Part shown: piece after piece, positions 51,385-59,797 of the stretch | How positions within the stretch are numbered: position 1 is the first letter of the stretch | Layout: every line of letters starts with the position of its first letter | DNA from: Leisingera sp. ANG-M7 | GTDB lineage: Bacteria > Pseudomonadota > Alphaproteobacteria > Rhodobacterales > Rhodobacteraceae | Direction: 5' to 3' | Assembly (NCBI RefSeq): GCF_000813965.1 | Contig: NZ_JWLI01000012.1 | Coordinates: 118,354-182,353, forward strand | DNA length: 64,000 bases | Translations under genes and position numbers: made by a program | Notes under the pieces: model-generated | Databases searched by the model: none | Told to the model about the DNA's origin: nothing | Seen by the model: only the letters and a program-made list of their open reading frames with translations

Positions 51385-52191
51385 ATGCCGCTTTTTCAGC
51401 TCATCCTTGTTGCGTTGATCCAGGGCATCACCGAATTCCTGCCTGTTTCCTCCTCCGGCCACCTGATTCTGCTGCCGGGCCTCACAGGTCTGGAGGATCA
51501 GGGCCAGGTGATCGACGTTGCCGTGCATGTCGGCACTTTGGCAGCCGTTATGATCTATTTCTGGCGCGATGTGCGTGACGGATTGATCGGTCTGCCCCGT
51601 GCCCTGACCGGCCGTATGGATACCGCTGGCGCGCGGCTCGCCATGGGGCTGATCGTAGCCACCATCCCCACTGTCCTGTTCGGTGCGATGCTGCATTTCA
51701 CCGGCCTCAGCGATACCTTACGGTCAATCACCGTGATCGGCTGGACCATGCTCGGTTTCGGGCTGGTGCTCTACTGGGCAGACCAGAAAGGCGCCGCGGT
51801 AAAACAGGCTGGCGACTGGGGCCTGCGGGACGCGTTGATCATGGGGCTGTGGCAGATGCTGGCGCTGATCCCCGGCACCTCGCGCTCCGGCATTACCATC
51901 ACCGGCGCGCGCCAGCTGGGATATACCCGGGAGGACGGCGCCCGCATCGCCATGCTGATGTCTATCCCAACCATCATCGCCTCGGGCGTGCTACTGGGAA
52001 CAGAGGTGGCACTGGAGGCCAATACCGCGCTGATACGCGATGCCGGGATCGCTGCCCTGCTGGCAATGCTGTCGGCGCTGGCCGCACTCAGCCTGATGAT
52101 GCGGCTGCTGCGCTCCGTCAGCTTTACACCTTATGTGATCTACCGGGTGATTTTGGGACTGGTGCTGCTAACCATCGCCTACGGCAGCTGA
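51385..52191 (+). CDS. uppP: Undecaprenyl-diphosphatase (BacA/UppP)
   Basis: Recycles undecaprenyl diphosphate to the monophosphate used in cell-wall and polysaccharide synthesis; overexpression gives bacitracin resistance. The 268-residue membrane protein has I-T-E-F-L-P-V-S-S-S-G-H-L near 14-26 and the P-G-T-S-R-S-G-I-T motif, with eight helices. The start is chosen at the ATG with a GAGGA upstream, in place of the TTG 18 bp earlier. It sits divergently from gltD. Confidence 0.95.
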   Translation: MPLFQLILVALIQGITEFLPVSSSGHLILLPGLTGLEDQGQVIDVAVHVGTLAAVMIYFWRDVRDGLIGLPRALTGRMDTAGARLAMGLIVATIPTVLFGAMLHFTGLSDTLRSITVIGWTMLGFGLVLYWADQKGAAVKQAGDWGLRDALIMGLWQMLALIPGTSRSGITITGARQLGYTREDGARIAMLMSIPTIIASGVLLGTEVALEANTALIRDAGIAALLAMLSALAALSLMMRLLRSVSFTPYVIYRVILGLVLLTIAYGS

Positions 52192-52205
52192 GGCGCAAAG
52201 AAAAT

Positions 52206-52225
52206 GCGCGGGAAAAATCCCGCGC
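52206..52225 (-). terminator. Hairpin between uppP and the NDUFA9-like gene
   Basis: GCGCGGG-AAAAAT-CCCGCGC; on the minus strand it is followed by ATTTTCTTT, so it mainly ends the NDUFA9-like gene, and it may also stop uppP. Confidence 0.72.
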
Positions 52226-52251
52226 TCTTGAACATTGAAATTCTCTGCAGA

Positions 52252-53241
52252 TCAGGCGCCGTTGCGCAGATTGCGGGCAGAGCTTGTCATCTCATCGTAC
52301 TGGCCGGAAGGACGGAACTTCCACAAGTAGTCCGGCAGCACGGAGCCAACCGTCACCGGGTCAATGCCCAGATCTGCAAACCCCTTGGCACCGTCAGACA
52401 CCACATTGTCCGACTTCAGGCTTTTCAGCTGGTCGCGGGTCAGCATCTTGTTTTCGATCAGCTGGAAGCTGACGAACTGCAGCACGTCAAAGCCAAACGC
52501 CACCAGCTTGGCCGCAAAACCCGGCAGCGAGATGATGACGCGGCGGCGGTGGATCACCTCCAGCATCTGCTCCATCAGCGCACGGAAGGTTTTGACCTCA
52601 GGCCCGCCGAGCTCATAGACGCCGCCTTGGGCCTCGCCCAGCGCGCCCTTGACCGCAGCCTTGGCCACATCATCCACGAACACCGGCTGAAACTTGGTGC
52701 TGCCCGCAGCAATCGGAAGGAAGGGCGACAGGCGGGTCATGCCGGCAAAGCGGTTAAAGAAGCCGTCCTCGGCCCCGAAGATCACCGAGGGGCGCAGGAT
52801 AACGCCACCCGGGAAATGCTGCTGCACCGCCGCTTCGCCTGCGGCCTTGGTGCGGGAATATTCGCTGGCAGCATCCGCATCGGCACCAATCGCCGAGATA
52901 TGCACCAAATTGGCAACGCCCTGCTGCGACGCGATGCGGGCGATGCGGCCGGCACCCTCGGCATGAATGGCACCAAACGTGTTCTTGCCCAGCTCATTCA
53001 GTACGCCGACACAGTTCACAACTGCATCCGCCCCCTGCATCACCGACGCGACCGACATATCGTCGCGGACGTTGCAGAACACCGGTTCCACCTGGCCCGG
53101 AACACCGTAGGGCTTCACATGCATGGCTTCATTGGGACGGCGCACGGCGACCCGCACCCGCCAGCCTTCCTTGGCCATGCGCCGCGCGATGTAGCGGCCC
53201 ACGAAACCGGATCCGCCATAGATCGTGACCAGTTTGGACAT
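52252..53241 (-). CDS. NDUFA9-like atypical SDR (complex I-associated NAD(P)-binding protein)
   Basis: The 329-residue protein starts MSKLVTIYGGSGFVGRYIAR, an NAD(P) loop of the atypical SDR type, with V-V-N-C-V-G-V-L-N, H-I-S-A-I-G-A-D and E-Y-S-R-T-K. It resembles NDUFA9 and alphaproteobacterial relatives that sit near respiratory complex I. The start is at 53241 because AGGAG is 7 bases upstream; an ATG three bases earlier is possible. Catalytic Tyr-Lys occurs as Y-S-R-T-K. Confidence 0.87.
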   Translation of the reverse strand: MSKLVTIYGGSGFVGRYIARRMAKEGWRVRVAVRRPNEAMHVKPYGVPGQVEPVFCNVRDDMSVASVMQGADAVVNCVGVLNELGKNTFGAIHAEGAGRIARIASQQGVANLVHISAIGADADAASEYSRTKAAGEAAVQQHFPGGVILRPSVIFGAEDGFFNRFAGMTRLSPFLPIAAGSTKFQPVFVDDVAKAAVKGALGEAQGGVYELGGPEVKTFRALMEQMLEVIHRRRVIISLPGFAAKLVAFGFDVLQFVSFQLIENKMLTRDQLKSLKSDNVVSDGAKGFADLGIDPVTVGSVLPDYLWKFRPSGQYDEMTSSARNLRNGA

Positions 53242-53489
53242 CATTTGGCTCCTGAACTTAGCTGTCCCTATGCTGTAGCGCCGCAGAAGGCGTCGAACAA
53301 GGCGCAAATCGCCGGAATGCAGCTACTGTGACCGCTGAATTCACAAGCAGAGGCAGCCATTTCCGGCAATTGCGGCGATTAGGTTAACGTGGCGTTCAAC
53401 CTTGCTCGATAGGAAAGAATAGATGCGGTAGAATTACATGTTTCTGCGGTCATTACTGGCGCCAGCAGTTGTGCAGGAGGCCTATCACT

Positions 53490-53900
53490 ATGACGGACAA
53501 AGATGACAAGGACCTGATCCGCAAAAGCATCGAAAACGAGAAGATGGATCTCGATGCATTTGTTCCGGCTTTTTACGCCAAGTTCTTTGCCGCCTGCCCG
53601 GAGCTACGGTTTCTTTTTTCAGAGGATCTGGTCGAGCAGGAAGAAAAGCTTCTGGCGTCACTGACCCATATTGCGGAAGCACTGGACGATTCTGAACGGC
53701 TGGATGCAATCCTGAAACAGCAAGGCGAAAAGCATCGCAAGCTGGAGGTTTCGGATGACCATTTCCACGGCTTCATCAACAGCTTCACCGGCGCGCTGTC
53801 GGACACGCTCGGGCCGGATTGGAACCGCGAAACACAGCAGGCATGGGCCGGTTTCCTGACCGAAGTGGCAGTAAAGATGAACTTTATGACGCGGATCTGA
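53490..53900 (+). CDS. Globin-family protein
   Basis: A 136-residue single-domain globin. It has A-F-Y-A-K-F-F near 27-33, a C-P-E-L-R-F-L-F loop, and a probable proximal His82 in G-E-K-H-R-K-L-E-V. The C-terminal helix is W-A-G-F-L-T-E-V-A. AGGAGG precedes the ATG at 53490. The spacing resembles bacterial single-domain globins (Vitreoscilla type) more than truncated globins. A role in NO/O2 or nitrosative stress is usual in the family but not shown here. Confidence 0.78.
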   Translation: MTDKDDKDLIRKSIENEKMDLDAFVPAFYAKFFAACPELRFLFSEDLVEQEEKLLASLTHIAEALDDSERLDAILKQQGEKHRKLEVSDDHFHGFINSFTGALSDTLGPDWNRETQQAWAGFLTEVAVKMNFMTRI

Positions 53901-53997
53901 GAGCGAGCCGGCTGTATTTTTGCCTTCCATGCCATTCGGCTTGTTTTCCGTTTGACGCTGCTTGCGACTCCGCTTATACGCCGGTCCCACGACACCT

Positions 53998-54084
53998 GCC
54001 CAGGTGGCGGAATTGGTAGACGCGCTAGCTTCAGGTGCTAGTGTCCGTATGGACGTGGAGGTTCGAGTCCTCTCCTGGGCACCA
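53998..54084 (+). tRNA. tRNA-Leu(CAG)
   Basis: Acceptor GCCCAGG pairs with CCTGGGC at the 3' end, D-loop A-A-T-T-G-G-T-A-G-A, anticodon loop TTCAGGT (CAG), a long variable arm typical of leucine tRNAs, TPsiC GGTTCGAGTCC, and encoded CCA. Total 87 nt. Confidence 0.97.
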
Positions 54085-54441
54085 CCCCCTTAGTGAAATC
54101 CGATAGAGTTGCTCAGGCGAGACGCCACAAGCCTGAGCGCATGGGCTTTCGCCACGCCCAACAGATCCAAAAACCGCGACCTGGCTGCTGACTCCTGTGC
54201 GGGATATCTGAGCCCACCCAGATTATTCCGAATGATGCCCACTTGCGCAGGTATTGCTCTATGTTTAAACGGACGGCACCAACCGCCGCCTCTGGCCGGT
54301 ACTGGTGACGCTGAAGCCCGATTGATGGATCACCCTTAACGCAAACAGCGGATCAAGCCGCAATTGACGTTTGGTGCCAGTGGGTTGATTTTGGCGCTCA
54401 GCAGCTGGCAAGGGCCATAGCAAGGCTGCGGATAGAAGAAT
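54085..54441. other. Gap between tRNA-Leu and tRNA-Thr
   Basis: This 357-bp stretch has no convincing gene. Open frames in it are not continuous with the tRNAs and show no recognisable domain. No att duplicate of either tRNA end was seen. Confidence 0.5.
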
Positions 54442-54517
54442 GCCGGTGTAGCTCAGCTGGTAGAGCACGTCATTCGTAATGATGGGGTCGTAGGTTCGAG
54501 TCCTATCACCGGCACCA
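54442..54517 (+). tRNA. tRNA-Thr(CGT)
   Basis: Acceptor GCCGGTG pairs with CACCGGC, D-loop with AGCTGGTAGAG, anticodon loop TTCGTAA (CGT), TPsiC GGTTCGAGTCC, and encoded ACCA end. Total 76 nt. Confidence 0.97.
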
Positions 54518-54989
54518 TTCTTCTTCACCAATCCTGGAAATTTGTACCTGGATTTCACAGGGCCGACATTTCCATAGGGTGACAATTGCGTTTTCGATTT
54601 CCGGACACCAGGGCTTGGCCCTGGAAAGGAATGGCAGAAAGAGCCACCGCCCAGGCGCAGCCAGCCTAACTCAATCGGCCAGCGCCGGCTGGAAACGCAC
54701 TTTGCTGAACTCTGAAACCAGAGCGGCACCGGATTGGATCCAGGATTGCGTCCGAAGCGCCAGTGCAGCCACTTTGAGGCGGCTTGCCAAGACCGGAACA
54801 CATTTTGAGTCACAGCCAGAACCTGAGCCTTGCAGCAAGTGCGATAGCCAGCAGGCTTTCGCGGCTGCCCGGGCAGTGGACATCAGGTAACAGTCAAGAA
54901 GCAGGATGCCATCAATCGGGTGTACGGAGGGCAATGTATCCGACCAGAAAACATATAATTATCAAATATTTGGATGAAGATCGTGCATT
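54518..54989. other. Gap between tRNA-Thr and tRNA-Arg
   Basis: This 472-bp stretch has no strongly supported gene. One minus-strand frame (54671-54934) encodes an Ala-rich peptide ending R-F-Q-P-A-L-A-D. It has no clear ribosome site or known motif and may be a decayed or small unrecognised gene. Confidence 0.4.
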
Positions 54990-55066
54990 TGGCGACCCCG
55001 GCAGGATTCGAACCTGCAACCTGCCCCTTAGGAGGGGGCTGCTCTATCCAGTTGAGCCACGGGGCC
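54990..55066 (-). tRNA. tRNA-Arg(CCT)
   Basis: On the minus strand: acceptor GGCCCCG pairs with CGGGGTC, D-arm GGCTCAACTGGATAGAGC, anticodon stem GCCCC/GGGGC with loop CTCCTAA (CCT), TPsiC GGTTCGAATCC, and CCA. The G-discriminator and 77-nt length fit tRNA-Arg. Confidence 0.95.
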
Positions 55067-55165
55067 GTAGGCATCCGCGATACCAAATCCGTCCAGCAAT
55101 CACAATGGGATGGGTCTCAGCGAAAGCCGTTTTGCCGCGCGCAGTTTCCATTGTGCAGCATGTGA

Positions 55166-55188
55166 TGTCTGCGCTAACGTTGCAGACA
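55166..55188. promoter_or_regulatory. Candidate LacI-family operator before the LacI-type gene
   Basis: TGTCTGC-N9-GCAGACA, with an internal AACGTT, is a perfect 7-bp dyad ending 23 bp before the GTG start. Position and symmetry fit autoregulation by the following gene. Confidence 0.55.
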
Positions 55189-55211
55189 GACATAACAAGA
55201 GGCCCAGGAAC

Positions 55212-56237
55212 GTGACCACGGACAGCAAGCGCCCGCTTACCCTTCGAGATGTATCCGAAGCAACCGGTGTTTCCGAAATGACCGTAAGCCGGGTTCTACG
55301 CAACCGGGGCGACGTCTCGGAAAAGACCCGCTCCAAGGTGCTGAGTGCCGCCAAAGAACTGGGCTATGTGCCGAACAAGATTGCCGGTGCGCTGGCGTCA
55401 AACCGGGTGAACCTGGTGGCGGTAATCATCCCGTCGCTGTCGAACATGGTTTTTCCTGAAGTGCTGACAGGCATCAACAAAGTTCTGGAAAACACCGAGC
55501 TTCAACCAGTCGTAGGCGTGACGGACTACCAGCCTGAAAAGGAAGAGAAGGTTCTGTACGAGATGCTCTCGTGGCGGCCCTCTGGAGTGATCATCGCAGG
55601 CCTGGAACACACGGATGCCGCCCGTGCCATGCTGAGCAGCGCAGGCATTCCCGTAGTGGAAATCATGGATACCGATGGCAAGCCGGTAGACGCGATGGTC
55701 GGCATTTCGCACCGGCGCGCAGGCCGCGAGATGGCCAAGGCAATCCTCAAGGCGGGCTACCGCCATATCGGGTTCATGGGCACCAAAATGCCGCTGGACC
55801 ACCGGGCGCGCAAACGCTTCGAAGGATTTACCGAGGTGCTGGCCAAGGAAGGTGTGGAGATCGAGGACCGGGAATTCTATTCCGGCGGTTCTGCGCTCGC
55901 CAAGGGGCGGGAGATGACCCAGGCAATGCTGGAGCGCTCTCCGGAACTGGATTTTCTTTATTACTCCAATGACATGATCGGCGCCGGCGGCTTGCTATAC
56001 CTGCAAGAGCAAGGTGTCAGCATCCCCGGCCAGATCGGTCTTGCAGGTTTCAACGGCGTGGAACTCTTGCAGGGGCTGCCCAGGCAGCTTGCCACCATGG
56101 ATGCGTGCAGGCTGGAGATCGGGCGCAAGGCGGCGGAAATCATTGCAGCCCAGCTGGAAGATCCTGACGCGGACATTGAGAAAAATGTCACTCTGACTCC
56201 GACCATTTCTTATGGCGACACGCTGAAACGGCGCTGA
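55212..56237 (+). CDS. LacI-family regulator (GntR/gluconate-like subgroup)
   Basis: A 341-residue protein with the LacI DNA-binding part at 9-55 (L-T-L-R-D-V-S-E-A-T-G-V-S-E-M-T-V-S-R-V and hinge G-Y-V-P-N-K-I-A-G-A-L-A) and a periplasmic-binding-like effector domain (N-L-V-A-V-I-I-P-S-L-S-N, then G-L-A-G-F-N-G). The GTG start at 55212 is chosen because the helix-turn-helix follows directly. The G-F-M-G-T-K-M-P segment resembles gluconate GntR-type proteins. The stop overlaps the AlkX-like gene by one base. Confidence 0.88.
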   Translation: MTTDSKRPLTLRDVSEATGVSEMTVSRVLRNRGDVSEKTRSKVLSAAKELGYVPNKIAGALASNRVNLVAVIIPSLSNMVFPEVLTGINKVLENTELQPVVGVTDYQPEKEEKVLYEMLSWRPSGVIIAGLEHTDAARAMLSSAGIPVVEIMDTDGKPVDAMVGISHRRAGREMAKAILKAGYRHIGFMGTKMPLDHRARKRFEGFTEVLAKEGVEIEDREFYSGGSALAKGREMTQAMLERSPELDFLYYSNDMIGAGGLLYLQEQGVSIPGQIGLAGFNGVELLQGLPRQLATMDACRLEIGRKAAEIIAAQLEDPDADIEKNVTLTPTISYGDTLKRR

Positions 56238-57439
56238 TGGCGCTTCAACGGCTTGGCAATCAAGAGGCACGGTGGCTGTTCCTGGACCGCCATGCACTGC
56301 TGGAACAGCCCGCAGGCCCTGCCAAAGGCGCCGATCTGCTGGCGCTGATCCATCGGCTTGGGTTTGTGCAGCTTGATAGCATCAACACCGTGGCGCGCGC
56401 CCATGACATGATCCTCTATTCGCGCCGGCCAGGCTACCGGGCAAGGAACCTCAAGCGGCTTTACGAGCGCGACCGGGAGCTGTTTGAGCACTGGACCCAT
56501 GACGCTGCCGTGATCCCGATGGCCTTTTATAACCATTGGCACCTGAGATTTCAGCGCGACACCGAATTGCTGCGAAAACGCTGGCGCAACTGGCGGCGCG
56601 ACGGGTTTGAGGCGCGGTTCGAAACCGTTCTGAACCATGTCCGGGACCACGGGCCGGTCAGTTCCTCTGACGTGGGCAAGGACGAGAAGAAAGGATCAGG
56701 CGGCTGGTGGGACTGGCATCCCTCCAAGACCGCGCTGGAGTACCTTTGGCGTTCCGGCGCGCTGACCGTTGTAGGTCGCGACGGATTTCAGAAGCGCTAT
56801 GACCTGACTGAACGGGTCATCGAAGAACACCTGCGCCCGGGCAATTCCTGCAATGAAGCTGCAACTATTAACTGGCTTTGCTCCGCTGCTTTGGACCGGC
56901 TGGGATTTGCCACCTCCGGTGAACTCGCCGCCTTTTGGGACACGGCGTCGCCAGCGGAAGCCAAATCTTGGTGCGCCGGACAGTTGCGCCGGGGCGAACT
57001 GGAAGAAGTTGAAGTAACGCTAGCAGACGGCCAACTGCGCAAAGTATTCGCCCGTCCGGGAACGGTAGAGGCCGCCACGGAACTTGGCCCTGCTCCCGGG
57101 CGGATGCGGGTGCTCAGCCCGTTCGATCCCGCCCTGCGCGACCGCAAGCGGGCTGAAAGGCTGTTTGGCTTCCACTACCGGATCGAGGTATTCACTCCCG
57201 CCGCCAAGCGGCAGTACGGATACTACGTCTTTCCGCTGATGGAAGGCGCGCGCCTGGCGGGCCGCATTGACATGAAGGCGGACCGCGACGCGGATCTTCT
57301 GCGCGTGACTGCTGTTTGGCCGGAACAGGACATCAAATGGACAGCGGCCCGCACCAAACGGCTGGAAGCCGAGCTGGAGCGGGTTGCCCGTTTTGCGAGC
57401 GTTGGACTGGTGCGTTTTGAAGACGGCTGGCTGCGCTGA
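56237..57439 (+). CDS. AlkX/YcaQ-like DNA glycosylase (HTH_42 family)
   Basis: A 400-residue protein with three winged-helix-like units and the catalytic signature near 33-41, where Q-L-D appears in G-F-V-Q-L-D-S-I-N-T-V-A-R-A-H-D. As I recall, the QxD form marks the AlkX (E. coli YcaQ) branch and QxQ the AlkZ branch, which unhooks interstrand crosslinks. The conserved R-P-G-Y region follows. The ATG lies in the LacI stop (TGATG). Its start overlap suggests cotranscription with the regulator, an unusual arrangement. Confidence 0.82.
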   Translation: MALQRLGNQEARWLFLDRHALLEQPAGPAKGADLLALIHRLGFVQLDSINTVARAHDMILYSRRPGYRARNLKRLYERDRELFEHWTHDAAVIPMAFYNHWHLRFQRDTELLRKRWRNWRRDGFEARFETVLNHVRDHGPVSSSDVGKDEKKGSGGWWDWHPSKTALEYLWRSGALTVVGRDGFQKRYDLTERVIEEHLRPGNSCNEAATINWLCSAALDRLGFATSGELAAFWDTASPAEAKSWCAGQLRRGELEEVEVTLADGQLRKVFARPGTVEAATELGPAPGRMRVLSPFDPALRDRKRAERLFGFHYRIEVFTPAAKRQYGYYVFPLMEGARLAGRIDMKADRDADLLRVTAVWPEQDIKWTAARTKRLEAELERVARFASVGLVRFEDGWLR

Positions 57440-57445
57440 TCCGCT

Positions 57446-57874
57446 TTACTCCGGCCGCAAGCGCGCCTCAATGATCTGGCGGTAATCCTCCGGTGCGGGC
57501 CTTGCGGTGAAGGATTCCGGCGCAATGAAGACGCAGACGAATTTCCCCTCGAAACACAGCTTGCCATCCTGCCGCGCATTCACCCGGAAAGTAACCGACT
57601 TGCTGCCCAGCGCCGCGGGCCAAACCTCGCACAGCAACCGGTGCCGCGGCGTAACCGGCGACCGGAAGTCGATGCTCATGTGCACAAACGGCGTGCCGGT
57701 GCCGCGGTCCAGCTCCATCTGATACCAGCCGTCGCCATCCAGGTGATGCTCCCACCAGGCATCGATTGCCTCCAGTGCAAAGGCCGGCAACCGTCCGGTA
57801 TAGGCGATCCGCGCCGGGTCACAATCGCCCCAGCCCACACGTATTTCATGTATGAATGTGTCCTGCTTTGCCAT
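57446..57874 (-). CDS. Hotdog-fold acyl-CoA thioesterase (4-hydroxybenzoyl-CoA type)
   Basis: A 142-residue hotdog protein with G-W-G-D-C-D-P-A-R-I-A-Y-T-G at about 13-26, the catalytic Asp (D-C-D-P) segment of 4HBT/YbgC-type thioesterases, then P-V-T-P-R-H-R-L and V-T-F-R-V-N-A. The start 57874 is favoured by GGAAT just upstream; the frame is open 60 bp further. It converges with the AlkX-like gene, six bp between stops. Substrate unknown. Confidence 0.83.
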   Translation of the reverse strand: MAKQDTFIHEIRVGWGDCDPARIAYTGRLPAFALEAIDAWWEHHLDGDGWYQMELDRGTGTPFVHMSIDFRSPVTPRHRLLCEVWPAALGSKSVTFRVNARQDGKLCFEGKFVCVFIAPESFTARPAPEDYRQIIEARLRPE

Positions 57875-57961
57875 ATTCCAGCGCCCTGCCTCTGCTTGCC
57901 CGCGCATCGTAGCGGCGCTTGTCTGAGGTATCAAACTGCCATGGGAAGCCGAACCGCTGCG

Positions 57962-58138
57962 TTACGAACTGCCGCTCTTACGGGATAGAATAAGATCAGG
58001 CAGCACAAGTGCATCAATCAGCGCCTGGCACAGGCCTACGCAGTTGCTGCAGCCCACACAGGGTCCTTGCGGTCCGGAAACCTCGGTGGCCAAAGCCCTG
58101 ACCTTGTTTGCTGCGGCTTTGTTTCGGCTGATTTGCAT
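57962..58138 (-). CDS. 58-residue cysteine-rich small protein (C-x2-C-x2-C-x3-C)
   Basis: The product has a positively charged start (M-Q-I-S-R-N-K) and the cluster P-C-V-G-C-S-N-C-V-G-L-C at about 26-37, with Cys at 27, 30, 33 and 37, then a hydrophobic helix A-L-I-D-A-L-V-L-P-D-L-I-L. GGGGAGA precedes the ATG at a good distance. Four such cysteines could bind a [4Fe-4S] or zinc ion. The usual Pro after the last Cys of ferredoxins is missing. An FNR-like box lies 54 bp upstream. I do not recognise a function. Confidence 0.78.
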   Translation of the reverse strand: MQISRNKAAANKVRALATEVSGPQGPCVGCSNCVGLCQALIDALVLPDLILSRKSGSS

Positions 58139-58191
58139 GGCGGGTCTCCCCTTGTGCGCGGTGTCGGACAGAACCAGCGGAACCCCGAAAG

Positions 58192-58205
58192 GTGATTCAG
58201 GTCAA
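58192..58205 (-). promoter_or_regulatory. FNR/FnrL-like box upstream of the cysteine-rich protein
   Basis: On the minus strand TTGAC-CTGA-ATCAC, close to the FNR consensus TTGAT-N4-ATCAA (two differences, symmetric). Rhodobacterales FnrL/Dnr sites often carry TTGAC. Position fits regulation of the 58-residue gene. Confidence 0.5.
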
Positions 58206-58257
58206 TCCGGGCCGTTGTCACAAAATATTTCCATATCCTGCACCAGCAGGCGGAAGA

Positions 58258-58284
58258 CCCCCTCCCGCTCACAGCGGAAGAGGG
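58258..58284 (-). terminator. Hairpin after the TRAP operon
   Basis: On the minus strand CCCTCTTCCGC-TGTGA-GCGGGAGGGGG, followed by TCTTCC, directly after the dctM stop. The T-run is short. Confidence 0.55.
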
Positions 58285-58291
58285 CAGTACG

Positions 58292-59797
58292 TTACTGCAT
58301 AAGCATCAGCGGCAGCAGCGTGATGATCGGGAAGGCCACAAGAATGATCACCCGGACAATGTCGGAAGCGACAAAGAACATGACCGCCTTGTAGGTGTCG
58401 ATCATCCGGGTCTTGCGGTCCATCGCATTGATGATGAACAGGTTCATGCCAACCGGCGGGGTGATCAGGCCGACCTCGACCACAATCAGCACCAGCACGC
58501 CGAACCAGATGGCGACATATTCCGCCTCGATCCGGTTCACCCGGCCTTCGGTTACACGAATGCCCAGTTCCTTCATCTGCTCGCGGGTGAGTTCGGCCCC
58601 GGTTGCGATGGCATCCTGTATCGAGGCCAGCATCTCCGCCCCCATCCCTTCAGGCACTCCCGCCCTCAGGACTTCCATGGCCGCATCGGCCTGCATCGCA
58701 GGCAGCGACAAAAGACCAAAATCCATTGCGGAAATCACCGGGAAGAAGATCGGAATGGTCAGCAGGATCATCGACAGCGAGTCCATCAGGCAGCCGAACA
58801 CCAGGTAGAAGGCGAGGATCAGCGCCAGCACCATCCAGGGACTGAGACCCTGACTCACCACGAAGTCAGCCAGTTCCTGCGGCACCTTGGTCAGCGCCAG
58901 AAAGCCGTTGTAGAATCCTGCACCCAGAACGATGAAGAAGATCATCGCAGTGGAACGTGCGGTCACCAGGAAACTATCCGCCAGGGTTTCACGGTTCAGC
59001 CCGCCATTGAGCCAGGCGATCAGGCCGGTGCCGAACGCCCCAACAGCCGCACCCTCGGTCGGGGTGAACCAGCCCAGGTAGATACCCCCAACCACAAGAC
59101 CAAACACCAGAAGCACCGGCCAGACATGGAACAAAGCGGCAAAGCGTTCGCCCCACGGGATTGGCGGGCGAGTACCTGCGCTTTCCGGGAACAGGCGGAC
59201 ATAAATGGAAATCGCAATGACATAACCAAGCGCTGCTAGCAGGCCCGGAATGAAGGCTGACAGGAACAGTTTGGCGATGTTCTGCTCGGTCAGAATTGCG
59301 TAGATCACAAGCACAACTGAGGGCGGGATCAGGATGCCCAAGGTGCCGCCTGCCGCCAAGGTTGCCGTGGAAAACCCGCCGGCATAGCCATATTGCTTCA
59401 ACTCCGGCAGAGCGACCCGGCCCATGGTGGCAGCCGTCGCCAGCGAAGAGCCGCAGATCGCACCGAAGCCTGCGCAGGCGCCGATGGCCGCCATGGCGAC
59501 ACCGCCCTTCCGGTGACCTAAAAACCCTTCCGCCGCTTTGAACAACGCAGTGGACATACCGCCCAGCGTTGCGAAATGCCCCATCAGCAGGAACATCGGC
59601 ACGATGGTCAGCGAGTAGGAAGAAAAGGTCGTATAGGTCTCGCTTTTCAAGCGGCCAAAGGCAACCTGAGTTCCGTCTGTCACCCAGATCAGCCCGCCGA
59701 GGCCAACAAGAAACATCGAAAGCCCGATAGGCACCCGCAAAAAGATCAAGAGCATCAAAACCGGGAAGGAGGCAATGCCAATTTCAAGAGCTGTCAC
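58292..59797 (-). CDS. dctM: TRAP transporter large permease
   Basis: The 501-residue membrane protein has about twelve helices and typical DctM segments (G-H-R-K-G-G-V-A-M-A-A-I-G-A-C-A-G-F-G near 92-110; G-S-S-L-A-T-A-A-T-M-G, and P-P-S-V-V-L-V-I-Y). It imports an organic acid with Na+ as driving ion together with DctQ and DctP. Length exceeds the common ~430 by a longer loop (about residues 380-420). Its start overlaps the dctQ stop by 4 bp. Confidence 0.92.
   Translation of the reverse strand: MTALEIGIASFPVLMLLIFLRVPIGLSMFLVGLGGLIWVTDGTQVAFGRLKSETYTTFSSYSLTIVPMFLLMGHFATLGGMSTALFKAAEGFLGHRKGGVAMAAIGACAGFGAICGSSLATAATMGRVALPELKQYGYAGGFSTATLAAGGTLGILIPPSVVLVIYAILTEQNIAKLFLSAFIPGLLAALGYVIAISIYVRLFPESAGTRPPIPWGERFAALFHVWPVLLVFGLVVGGIYLGWFTPTEGAAVGAFGTGLIAWLNGGLNRETLADSFLVTARSTAMIFFIVLGAGFYNGFLALTKVPQELADFVVSQGLSPWMVLALILAFYLVFGCLMDSLSMILLTIPIFFPVISAMDFGLLSLPAMQADAAMEVLRAGVPEGMGAEMLASIQDAIATGAELTREQMKELGIRVTEGRVNRIEAEYVAIWFGVLVLIVVEVGLITPPVGMNLFIINAMDRKTRMIDTYKAVMFFVASDIVRVIILVAFPIITLLPLMLMQ

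Noticed and set aside
54265..54813. Minus-strand frame crossing tRNA-Thr
   Set aside because: It reads through the antisense of the tRNA and has no domain; chance open frame.
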